Assembly (NCBI GenBank): GCA_015680685.1
Contig: MNCI01036654.1
Coordinates: forward strand, 153,932-191,746
Source of the DNA: Gnetum montanum
Taxonomy: Eukaryota; Streptophyta; Gnetopsida; Gnetales; Gnetaceae
Reading direction: 5' to 3'
Length of the DNA: 37,815 nucleotides
Shown piece by piece: positions 23,521 through 33,921 of the stretch. The position numbers and the translations under genes were made by a program. Each line of letters starts with the position of its first letter. Position 1 is the stretch's first letter. Under the pieces are notes generated by a model, which was not told the DNA's origin, made no database searches, and saw nothing but the letters and a program-made list of their open reading frames with translations.

Positions 23521-25712
23521 GGTCTTCTTGAGGCCTATTCTCATTATAGTGGAACTAGTTGGCATTTTGGGCTACATTGGTAATCCCAAAACCAATATTT
23601 CACCACATGAAATGCCTCTTGGGAAGCTCTTATTATGGTTTCAACCTAGGATAAGGGACTTTCTTGCCTACCTCCTGAGGATCTTCAGTGTGATGCTGTG
23701 ATCACACTTGTCTACAGATGTAGCTAGGGTTGTTGTAGAGACCCTATTGCATTGGGCATCTAGACTAATTACTAGGTATATTACTAATAAACTAGCTCCT
23801 AAGACCACAAGGGGATCTACAGATGCCATAAGTTCATGATACCTTTCAAAGATCTGGACGATGCTAGAGTATAGTTAGTATAATACTGACAATACCATAA
23901 TGGTGGTGCATAGAGCCCACACATTATTTCAAAATCCACCTAGCACCGTGTATCATCTATAGGGGTAAACATGGTTATTGTAATTTTTTTATGATTTTGG
24001 CTTGTTTACCTTCTTGCAAGCACAAGTTCAATGATTAGGGCTTGATTGGTAATGACCAAATCCTGGTAGTGGCTCAAGCTACTTTAAACAAAATCACCAA
24101 TAGTTCCCAAATTAGAGCTATTGTGTATCAACAGTTAGGAGGGGAATTTGATGAATATGCCACTAGGTTTAACCTTATATACAAGAAGTGAAAGGATGAT
24201 AAGACAATGCACAATTAATGGGTAGATGTCGATAGCATGGATAAGACCCTTATAGCTGGAACCTCTACATTGTAGAAGAAAAGTAAAGATAAAAAGATGG
24301 CTTCTAGTGCTTTATGATAAGTTTTTATTACTTTTCTTGGTTGTTGAAATTGCTCATATGGATGCTAACCCTTGGTTATTACTTTGTAGGACCTTTCACC
24401 TTAGCTGATGTCAATATACCACTTTCACATTCACGTCATGAGGAAACCCTCATCCTAAAGTTTGGTGATGTGGCATCAGTGTAAGAGTGGCTATAGGGAC
24501 AAGCACCTAGATATGTTCAAGAAAACATCCAATGTGTAGGTTTGCATGATGTATTTATGGCACCTATTCGTTTCATTGCTTTTGTGAAGATGTTGCATGT
24601 TATTGACTCCTTTGCTAAGGAGGTTGGTCACTTTAGCACCATCATCTAAGTTGTTAAGGTGAACATTGACGTAGGTGCTCACCTATTTCATGACTTGTTT
24701 CATGTCCCTACTGATGGGGCCAAGGTTCTCACTAGGAAAATGAGGGAACTAGGCCATTGCGAGAAAGTTTTGGAGTGGATTGGCATCAACATGGGCCACT
24801 CTAAAATTTTTATTGATAGCTTCATGAATCCTAATGCAAAGGAATCATATCATTTAAGTCCCATGCATTTCCCAAATTGCTATCACAAAAGAAGATAATC
24901 AACCTAGCACAAGGATGGACCTTTAGAAAGGTCTTAATGAAGGACATCAAATTTGATTAGGCTACTACTTTAGCTATTGGGCTTCAAGAGGAGATTCTTG
25001 GACTATGTATTGACACCTCTACAATAATCCATATGCACTTTGCATTTTTCATAGGTTATCTAAAGAGGTTTGTGGAGTTTCTGGTGGTGTATAGGAATGG
25101 GTGATGGATTTCTCAATATGCAAGTCAACTTTCTAGGCCTTGGATAAAGCACATTTATCCAACAGTGTAGGCCTAAAACCCACCAAAGGGGATGGATGAG
25201 ACATTATCCATTAGCACTAAGAATCTTGTTGTTAGGCAGTATAAGTCTCCTAATATTACTACTAATGATGAGCCCCTCTCATTTCTTGCTAATGTTCAGG
25301 ATTCCAGAAGATGATGTAAGGAGGTCAAAGGGACAACTAAAGAGAAGCTCAAGAGGCCTATAGAGAAGGCACCCCCAACATCAAATCAACATACCTTGAA
25401 GAAGCTTAAGTTTAAGCTTAAGCCATCATAGTAGGTAGTTGTAGGTATGCTTTGTTTAAATTTGACTATTTCCTGTTTTAAATTTTTTTGGCTATTTTAT
25501 GGTTTTATGTGTTAACTAGTTTTCTATGTGCTATGCTTGTAGATAAGTGTCAGGTTATAGTAGCTCAAGATGTTGTGGAGACAGAAAAAAGGCATGTAGA
25601 AGAGGCACTCCTAAAGAAACCTATGGCTGAAGGACTTTTTGATGCAAGTATAGATGATTTAGATGCCTTGTTTGGTGAGGCAGTACTAGGTACCTCTCCC
25701 ATCATCATTCTA

Positions 25713-25742
25713 GAGGAGGAGGAGGAGGAGGAGGAGGAGGAG
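25713..25742 (+). repeat. (GAG)10 microsatellite in exon 5 of gene B
   Basis: Ten uninterrupted GAG triplets, read as ten glutamates in the conserved exon 5 frame. Copy A has acidic sequence here but no such run, so the expansion arose after the copies separated. Confidence 0.9.
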
Positions 25743-27356
25743 CAAAGTGTGCTTATGCCTCACTAGTTTTGTTATATCTTATTGGTTATATTTGATTTTC
25801 ATCCTAACCTTTCGATGATTGTTATGCTTAGAGTAGTTCCTAAGCCACTAGTGTAAGCTTCCATCTCTGAGTTTCATGCAAAACCATGGGTAAATACTTG
25901 GGACAAAGTGGATTTCCTGCATGTGATGGCTAAAGACATCATTGATCATTTCCATCAGGTTGCACCTAAGATACGTAAGGATTTTGTTTTATGTGCTTTG
26001 GTCATAGGATTTATTTGCATTATCACTATTTAAGGTTTTTCCTTATGGTTGTATTTTATGCGTTCTGTAGGACCATCTATGGAGTGGAACTCTAGCAGAG
26101 ACATGCAAGTAGACTTCTTGATTAGACTTCCCTTTGATGTTTGTACCCATGAAGTGACATGACACTGCCACTAATTTAGCAATGTCATGTGCAAAAGCTT
26201 CATGGAAGCTAGAGAGGTCCAATGAATCCCTATGGGAGGAAGTGTTGGTCTTAGGGGAAAAGGTTTAAAGGTAGGAGAATATGATTAGGGATCTCCAAGA
26301 CCATAAAGCCTTTGTGGAAGCCCAAGTGGCTAACTCAGGGGAGTTATGGACTAAGGAGATCACTTGGTCCTGCTACTAGCATGTAATTAAGCACAAAGTA
26401 ATAGTCCTATAGGAAATGGTGGAGCAATGTATGCATATAGATCTCATCTCCAAAAATGTTGAGGATTGAAAGGATCATTACACTTAGGTCTTGGAGTGGG
26501 GCAAGACACAAAAGGCCCACAAGCATTAGTAAAAGGTTGATTGTGGGGCCTACCTAAAATCGCTTAAGGAAGAGTCATTTGAATGGCACAAGAAAGAGCT
26601 ATTCATTCAGGAGATTCAAGTAGAGAATGCTTATCAACTCTTTGAAAGCACTTTCAAGGTGAAGCAATTCCCTACTCTTCAGATGATTAACATTGCGAGT
26701 GAGACTGCTATAGCTACTATTACTCATGACCCTCCTACTTAGACTCATATAGATAGATCCTACATTCTTTTTGGCATTGATCTTGGGGATGTTAACTGAG
26801 TCAACATGATAGAGGACCCAATCCTCCATCATTTGAAGGAAGACCTTCCCCATCTACCCCCAATAGTAATGGAGCCAAAATCCCCACAAGTTTGATATAT
26901 TCTATACTTTAGTCTTTGTATTAAGTCATGATCTTGTTTATGGGTTACTAACTGGCTATATGTTGTTGCACTTCAAGCCTCAAGAGACATTGGTGGCCCT
27001 AGTGGTTAGGGTGGGAATTATCCTCCACTTCCTCCTCTGGATGCTACTCAACATCCTCCTTTAGTTTAGCTTATTTTCATTTTTATGTTGATGGGTATGG
27101 TTAGCCAAAACTATGTTATGGTTGGTTATTCTTTGGCATCATTGCTACACATTGTGGTTATGGCTATATGTTATGGACATTTTAGTTTTAAATTTGAGTA
27201 TCTAGTTTTATTTTTTGGCTATATGCATCTATGTTATACTGAATATTGTAAATGTTGTAAACCTTGAAAATGGATATGTTGATGCGTTTGGTTATAAAAT
27301 CAAATAGGTAATCAATGTGATAATAGGCTAAGCAAAGAGTAACAAAAGAGATGTTT

Positions 27357-27565
27357 GCTAGTTTTAGGCCATTGTGGGCAGGTTATATAGTTTCACTAGT
27401 TTAAAGCCATGGTAGGCCATATTTCCAATTTCGAGTCTTAGTGGATTGTAGTGCCAATTTAACATCTTAGCAAAAATAATGCTAGTTAAGGTCATAGTAA
27501 ACTGTAGTGCTAGTTTTAGGTCTTAGTGGGTCATAGTGCTAGTTTTAGGTCTTAGCAGGCTTGGT
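27357..27565. repeat. ~29 bp tandem repeat cluster 3' of gag-protease B
   Basis: About seven units of 28-38 bp with the consensus ctagttttaggtcttagtgg followed by gtcatagtgc. The last two units near 27,506-27,555 are nearly identical. It is the richest of the clusters that mark module boundaries (others at 7,769, 13,785 and 17,577). The remainder of the spacer to 27,780 is A-rich with no gene seen. Confidence 0.7.
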
Positions 27566-27779
27566 CTAAAAGAGACACCTTTTTAATGTTTAAAACATAA
27601 GTAAAAAAAATAAAGAAAGGTTGTAGAAAATAGGTAATAACACAAATAAATTTAGGCTACATGCATTAGGCTATGTGCATAAATCATAAAACAACAATTG
27701 CACATATGATAAATTGTAAATGAAAAGTAAGGCTATATGGTTATCATTGTATTTGGTCATACAAGCATGGGAAGTTTAA

Positions 27780-30700
27780 GGTAAACCTCACTTGTGAAGA
27801 TTCTTCCTAATCTTTGCAAGATTAGGGAGTGAGTAAGGCCTACTTTGCACAAGCTTGTATTCACCATCTCCTTTGCTTAAGATCTTAAAAGGAAGTTCAT
27901 CCCATAATGTATCACATTGCTTCTCATTTTCATCATTGGTTATCTTGGATTGTTGCTTTTCATGGCCAATAGCTTCTTCTTGAAGCTCCACTTTAGATCC
28001 CTATTCTGTGCTCACGTTGTTGACAGTTAGGGGAGTCGCATTATCACCATGAATGATGATTTCACCTCCCTCATAAGGAAGGTGAATTCCTTGATCGATG
28101 GATGAGGAAATAGCTCATAATTGAGCCAACCAAGGTCTTCCCAAGATGAGGTTGAATTCTAGTATATTTTCCACCACCAAAAAGTTTGTAGTTGTAGGAA
28201 ATTATTCTTTAGCTACAAACTCTAAGGAGATAGACCCCTTGATAGAAACCCTTGAACTATTGAAGGAATTAAGAGCTATGATGCTTGAAGGTTGTACTTG
28301 CTTAGTTAAGCTCACACATTTAATGATGGTGCATGGAATGACATTGGTTATAGCTCCATCATCAACATGTACTCGATGTATTTTAAATTGTCCTATGTGT
28401 ATGGTTATGAATAAAGCGACTATAGTCACTTCGCCATTCTAGGGATTCATCTTAATTTTTATATTTTGAAATGTTAATGGTGTTGAATTATCCTCCCCTA
28501 GTGAGGGTAGAATCATTACTGCATGGATGGATTCCTCATTAGCAAGAATATCCTCACTAATGGGTATGGAGGTCAACATTTGACTACCACCTCATGATGT
28601 GTGATGGAAGTCATGATTAGGTCACATAGGCTTAGGTTATGTTTTTCTACTTGAGTGATTGCTTGACTTGGTCCATTCCACTAAGGAAGGTTTTGTCATT
28701 GACCATGAGCTTGTCATCCCAGTTGTTCTTTACTTCCTCCAGGCATCCCAAAATGCAAACTTTGGCTTTAGGCTATGGCTGTTGTGGCGTTTTTTAGTTG
28801 TTGGCCTTAGTATCCTCTTGTGGCTTTTTGATTGAAGGAAATGGGATAGAGAAGGTCATAAATATAGCTAAAATGGGAGTGGGATTTGGTGGGTCCATTT
28901 CCTTTTATGCCTCTAGTTACTTATCTCCCTTGTTATCAGGCTTTTGCGTATGCTTCTTCCCTTGTTTGGCTGTAGCCTTTGGGTTGTCAACCATTGGCTA
29001 TAGGGAAGAGGTGATAGCATTGGCCACCATAGGGGGTCATTGTGTGGTTGGTTGGGCTACAAATGTTTGGATTGTATTAGGTTGAGAGACTTTGATGAAA
29101 AAGGCTTCCTTGGGGGCATTCATGATGGTACAATCACAATGAAGGGAGGTCTTAAGCTATGGGAAGTTGAAGAAACTCTTTCATTATAGAGGAGGTACCT
29201 GGATCACAAATGGTTATCTTGTAGGTCTTTGATTGTCATCAATTTTGAATGCTAAAATAACATAAGGGCTATCATTAGTATTCAAAGGGTCTTTGTAGAC
29301 CTACATCAACTAGTTTTATGGCCAAACTAGGTTAGAAGCATCTAAGACTAGTTCTCCCTTATCTATCATCCGTTGTAAGTCATTCTTCAATGTGAGGCAG
29401 TAGGTTGTATCATGAATACAGAGTTGATGATAATGGTAGATGAAATCTAACTTAAAGTATTTAGGTAATTGAGGATCATACTTTGTTAGCTAAGTGGGAT
29501 CCTTAGCTATTTCGCATACTCATTCGTGTTTCTTTTGAGTGGATTTGATCATTTGTTTATGTCGTATGTGTCCACTTATTAATAGTTGGTCTAGCAATTC
29601 AGATGATTTTAATGGAAATGTAGTATATTTAGACCTATCCTTCCTTTCGAAGTTAGGTCTATTTTTTGTCTATGCATTGGAGGTCTATTTGTTGTCTATG
29701 CATTGGTCCCAGAAGTTAATGGTTGGTTACTGCGGTCATTGGTGGGGGCCTTGGGTGGGTTGACCTTCAGCCCTTGGTTTGAGGTCTCAACTTCTTTGGT
29801 TACAGTTGCTATAGTAGTGTTGTTTTTTTTTCTCTTTTTATTGTCTCTTTGAGTGCGTTGGTTTTTATATGATATATAGGCTAAATCATGGCTAGCCTTT
29901 ATAGCATCCTCTATGTTTTTGGTTTGTGAGAATGTTTGGCTAAGAGACTGTGGATCAAGGTAGTAGAGTTTAGACTTGATGAAGTCATTAACTACTTCCT
30001 TGAATATGGCTAATAAGTGGGCTTTGACTATGGGCATTGGTATTTCATTTAGTAGTCCATTCCACTATTGAATGAATTTTTGTGTGGGTTCTAAGGGCCC
30101 TTGCTTGACCTTCATGAGTTGTTCAAGCTTTGTGTTAGGCTACAAGTTATATCTAAAGTAGTTGATAAACTAGGCTACTAAGTCTTCCAAAGAGGATATG
30201 GATCCCCTAGGCAATGTGTGATATCAATCGAGTGCTTTTCTAGTCAAAGACATAGGGAAAATCCTCATGATCATATGAGGCCATGGTTGCAAAAGAAAAA
30301 ATTCAGATTGTAAGGTAATAAGGTGAGTATTGGGATCACCTTCTTTGTTATATTTGCTAAATTATGGAATAAGGACACCAAGAGGAAGTGTCAAGGGTGG
30401 GACTATAGGACTTATGGGATCATCCTGGTAGAAGTCCATAATCTTGGAAATTTTTATGGTAGAGGATTTAAGCCTCTTCAATTCCTTTGTTAGGTCTTGG
30501 ATCATTTGGAAGGCTTAATCCAAGCCTTGCAATGGTCCCATAGTTTGTAAGGTCTATACATAAGGTTGTGGCATTTGTTGTGAGGTTTGTGGCCTCATTA
30601 TGGATTGCATGACAAAAGGAAAAGGTTGTGCTATGATTGTGGCTTGTGGGCCAAATAAAGAAAAAGATGTTTGTCATGGTACTTGAGGCACAAATAGAAC

Positions 30701-31444
30701 AAAAATGGCGTGTGAAACTTGTGTTGTTGGGGGTCTCATGGTGGATCCCATATGACTAGTTAATAGATTTGTAGTAGTAAAACCCATCGTTGATGGTTTT
30801 GTATATTGTGGTTGTGTTGAAAATGACATTGATGTGTTATAGTTTGTTGTTTGTGGCATTGATTGAGTGTGATGCATAGCTATAACTAGCATATGATCTA
30901 CTGTAGTAGGGTGTGGAGGAGTGGAAGATGGTGGTACCATGCCCATGGAGAAAACAAAGGCACTAGGGAAAGGTTCTATGATGTTTGGGGATGTTTGTTG
31001 GAATAGTCCTCCAAGGATGTTTTTAGGCTAAGATTCTACCCTAAATTCATCCTTTTCTTCCTATTGTTTCCTAAAGGTAGGTTGGTCATATTCCTCTTTT
31101 TCAACAATCAATTAGGCTAGGATGTGAGAATAGACATCATTAAGGGAAATTTCTTCATACGGGAAAGGGAGGTACTCTTTTCCATCCCTGTGTATGAGCT
31201 TAAACTCCCATTTGGCCTTAGCTTCAATTTGTGGAATTAACATGCCTATCTATATTTTGGCACAAATGAAGTTATAATGATCTTCATTTATAGCTGCAAA
31301 ATCAAGACTCTCCCCTTTGACTCTCAAAGATTGCCTAAAATCAATGACTGCAAGGTCTTTGGGATCATACACCCTCATGACTTGTTGGTTATGATCTTCA
31401 TCAATGAAGGTGAAGAGGAATTTGTTGGATTTTTGAAAAGGCAT
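27780..31444 (-). pseudogene. gag-pro: Ty3/gypsy gag-protease, copy B (decayed)
   Basis: Minus-strand gag and protease, better preserved than copy A. The start is the Met shared with A (MPFQKSNKFL), followed by VYDPKDLAVIDFRQSL. A Pro/Thr/Met-rich linker follows (30,946-30,674). The capsid-like core is at about 30,330-30,040: QPWPHMIMRIFPMSLTRKAL, YHTLPRGSISSLEDLV, FINYFRYN and EQLMKVKQGPLEPTQKFI; the Trp before YHTLPRG is now a TGA stop where A keeps Trp. C-terminal gag has a Lys/Arg stretch (NKKRKKNN). A knuckle-like HYHQLCIHDTTYCLTLKND lies near 29,420. Protease motifs are VHVDDGAITNVIP (near 28,360) and ILGRPWLAQL (near 28,130). Coding ends before the ~29 bp repeats, and antisense gene B, not reverse transcriptase, comes next. 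Confidence 0.85.
28060..28600 (-). other. Retropepsin domain of gag-protease B
   Basis: HVDDGAITNVIP carries the catalytic Asp in the V-D-x-G-A loop. The following ILGRPWLAQL and GIHLPYEGGEIIIHGDN match the conserved end of plant Ty3/gypsy protease domains. A 75-codon stretch (28,429-28,202) is uninterrupted. Confidence 0.82.
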
Positions 31445-32611
31445 GGTTATAGTGCTAAGAATTGCTTAAGAATAGGGTATAAATGTTAAGACAGGAGTAA
31501 ATTCCAGTGAATGGAATTCAAAAAATCTTAGAGGAAATGAAAATGGAAAAAATAATATACTTACTATAATTAGTAAGTGGGGGATAAGGGGCATTTACCC
31601 TTTTACCAAAAATAGAATATTGGCAATGTTGGCTTCAAACCACACCAGTTGGCCTCCCAACTACCTCTATGCTAGGTATGGTAAAGGGGAAAGAAGGGGG
31701 ATGAGATAATGAAAATCTCACACCTTCTTATTCCAATGTTGGAGAGAGGGTGGAAAATTCGGAAGACCAAAATGGAAACTTGGTAGTTTTCAAAGATGGT
31801 TTTGACAAGCTACCAACTTTTACCAAAATGAAGAAAAAAGTAGGCTTGGTTGGTATGGAAAGTAATGTTGGTTAGTGACAAAGATTATGGCAACAAAAAT
31901 TAGATGTTTATCAAGGCTTTTACATTGGATTTGTTCTAAGGATTCATAATAGTTGTTGTGGAATTCTAGCACCCAAACCACTTGTAGCTTCCATGCTGAG
32001 GTTTTTTCCATAGATGGGTAAAGGCAACATTTGATTCCTTGGGAGTTTTGGCTAGAAAATGGCTTACAACTCACAACAAAAGTAGATCTAGTTATAAAAT
32101 TAGTTTCAAGCTTCATCAATGTTGGCCTTCCAACTGCTTCCATGCTAGGCATGGCTGAAGGGGGAGGGGGGAAGAAGGGGGATGACATGATGGTAATTTA
32201 ACACCTCCTACCTCAATGTTGATGGGGGAAAGGATGAGAAACAAAGTGAAAAGTTAGTATTTTTCCACTAAAATTGGTTTTAGTTAGCTACTAATTCTCT
32301 CAACTTGGAAAAATGGAGGAAATGTTAACTCATGAATGAGTTGAACCACCCACTTTTAGAAGATAGAAAGTAAACTTTTGGTAATAATAAAAATGGGGGA
32401 AAGATATATCAATGTTAGCTTTGGGCTGTAAAATTCACAGAAAATGTTGTGAAAAGCCAAAACCCATTCACCTGCAACTTCCATGCTACAGTTTTGGTCA
32501 AAGGGGGAAAGAGACCAATGTTGATTTTTCAATGGTTTTTACTACAAAAATGAAAGAAAAGCTTGCAAATGACTATGAAAAGAATAGGTTTTTCTATAGA
32601 ATTTAGGTGAA
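31445..32611 (-). repeat. Leader of gag-protease B with internal direct repeats
   Basis: Noncoding 1.17 kb leader. Two ~120 bp stretches about 490 bp apart match (31,628-31,750 and 32,118-32,235), sharing 'atgttgg', 'tatgctaggtatgg/catgctaggcatgg' and 'gaagaagggggatga'. Weaker relatives at 31,968-32,030 and 32,410-32,530 share 'cttccatgct' and 'aaagggggaaag'. The ccatgct plus G-rich combination resembles the stem-loop core of the 185 bp array. Confidence 0.55.
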
Positions 32612-32630
32612 GGCCCTCCTTCTAGTGCCA
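32612..32630 (-). promoter_or_regulatory. Putative primer-binding site of LTR B
   Basis: Minus strand TGGCACTAGAAGGAGGGCC, starting with TGG as expected for pairing with the CCA end of a tRNA, eight bases from the LTR edge. The same 19 bases occur at 33,898-33,916 next to another LTR, within a ~30 bp block differing at only two positions. The priming tRNA is not identified. Confidence 0.6.
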
Positions 32631-32638
32631 AGAAAAAC

Positions 32639-33510
32639 TGTTGTGATTGATAACCTTAATTGCTAAAATGAAAAGAGAACCAAGGATCCTTTATGCAAGT
32701 AGTTCCCCAATCCTGAATTCCTAGGGCCTTCATGATAAAACTCAAAACCTAAAACTTTATTAAGAAAAGAATAAAGAATAAGTTAGAGAAATTTGTACAA
32801 ATGGTGCTTAGATGAGCAAAAAGGGGATTCACTTGTGCTTGTTGAAGCTGAGATGATCTACTTCACCATTTGAGTGCTAAGCCACTCTTGATGTTATCGA
32901 AATTTCCTTTGTTGCTGCAACCTTGGATTTGCCAATTGGATCACTATTAGGGGGTTGAGAAAGATGGAATATTTGGATGCCAAGTTGCTCCACATTGGGT
33001 TTGGGATCCTAAAAGTGCAGTGTTAACACCAAAATTCACCAAATCTCAAGGCCTCACTTCCAAGGTAGGGTTCAAGAGAATGCAAGTATGGGAACATGCA
33101 AGAGCTCTTGAGTGCTTGAAAGTGCCCAAAGTGTGGAATTGTGTGAATTAAAATTTCTTAAGAATTTCTTGAAAAAAAAAATGCTTGACTTGTTGAGGAA
33201 TTTTCAAACCTCCAAATGATGTTTCAGGTTGGCTTCTATAGGGTCTTTGGCCATGAATGGGATTGAAAATTGGCTATGATTTGGCTACAAATTGGCTTTG
33301 AATTAGCTAGAAAATGGCTACAAGTTTAGGTGACATGGGCACCAAAATTTGGCGGGTTACTATACATAGTAAGTGATTCCCCCATGGCCATTCCATTTAC
33401 TATAAATAGTAACCAAGGCATACCTTCCACATTGGAGATGAACTTTCCATGCTAAGCTCTCCACCTTGCTTGTTGAAGTGGTTGGTCAATGTTGAAGTGC
33501 ACAAACTAAT
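32639..33510 (-). mobile_element. LTR B (minus orientation, shortened)
   Basis: Begins TGTTGTGATTG next to the primer-binding site and matches LTR A through 33,500, including the conserved double-palindrome block at 33,355-33,424. Relative to A it lacks about 510 bp corresponding to 13,110-13,627, including the GGGAAA repeats. The right edge is set where strong similarity ends. Confidence 0.7.
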
Positions 33511-33897
33511 TGGTTATAACATGAAAATCTTGTGGTGTTTTAGAAAAGAAACATTGGTTTTATGGGAAAAGATAATAGAAAAATTTCACAATTGCAAGTG
33601 GGTGATGGTTTGCAAAAATACATTGGCCTTTGGGAAAACCAAAAGGTAGATTTTAGTAAGTAAACATTATAGGTTTCTCTAGGAAGTACACTACACTTTA
33701 AAAAGTTTAGCATTTGCTATGAAATTTGGAGAACACCCAAATTGGCTACAATAAATACACTAGTTTTAAAAGTTGTAAGGAAACAAAGGGCTGTGCAGGT
33801 TTTTGGCAAAATTCCAATGTAAATATTGGAGGTCTAAATTGGTAAAAATTGATTTCAAAAGAGGAAAAAGCAAGATTAGATGAAGAATTTGGATGAA
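33511..33897 (-). other. Leader remnant of a third element
   Basis: AT-rich noncoding sequence between LTR B and a second primer-binding site. Short words resemble leader A ('gtaaggaaacaaagggct', 'aaaatacattgg'). It is best read as the start of another minus-strand element, truncated where LTR B begins. No coding signal. Confidence 0.4.
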
Positions 33898-33916
33898 GGC
33901 CCTCCTTCTAGTGCCA
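33898..33916 (-). promoter_or_regulatory. Putative primer-binding site of the third LTR
   Basis: Identical to the 19-base site beside LTR B and preceded on the + strand by nearly the same 12 bases (aatttggatgaa against aatttaggtgaa). It lies 1,286 bp from the first, so two element heads face the same way. Confidence 0.6.
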
Positions 33917-33921
33917 AAAAC

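Larger units (their letters stand above)
21990..27069 (+). pseudogene. Multi-exon antisense gene, copy B (unknown protein, decayed)
   Basis: Diverged second copy of the gene at 1,750-7,332. Likely exons: 1 ~22,000-22,156; 2 23,521-23,964; 3 ~24,020-24,316; 4 24,390-25,444; 5 25,543-25,764; 6 25,837-25,974; 7 26,071-~26,893; 8 ~26,986-27,069. Sizes match copy A closely (exon 2 444 against 447, exon 4 1,055 against 1,049, exon 6 138 in both). Good donors remain at exons 1 (gag|gtaggt), 4 (gtag|gtatgc) and 6 (gtaagg); donor 3 and acceptor 3 look mutated. Shared motifs are RGRKSKNP, VELVGILGYIG, NDQILVVAQ, SRHEETLILKFG, IDSF, KVLMKDIKFD, IHMHFAFFI, KPWV, AMSCAKASWK and a final PPLPPLD. Exon 7 again looks like a coiled coil. 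Exon 5 ends in ten Glu from a GAG repeat. The protein, roughly 1,000 residues, matches nothing I can name; similarity to plant 'putative transposon protein' families is possible but unproven. It lies tail-to-tail with gag-protease B. Confidence 0.68.

Noticed and set aside
28146-29085. Plus-strand open frames of 95-98 codons, one hydrophobic
   Set aside because: Antisense to the protease and gag tail of copy B, which have clear motifs on the minus strand.
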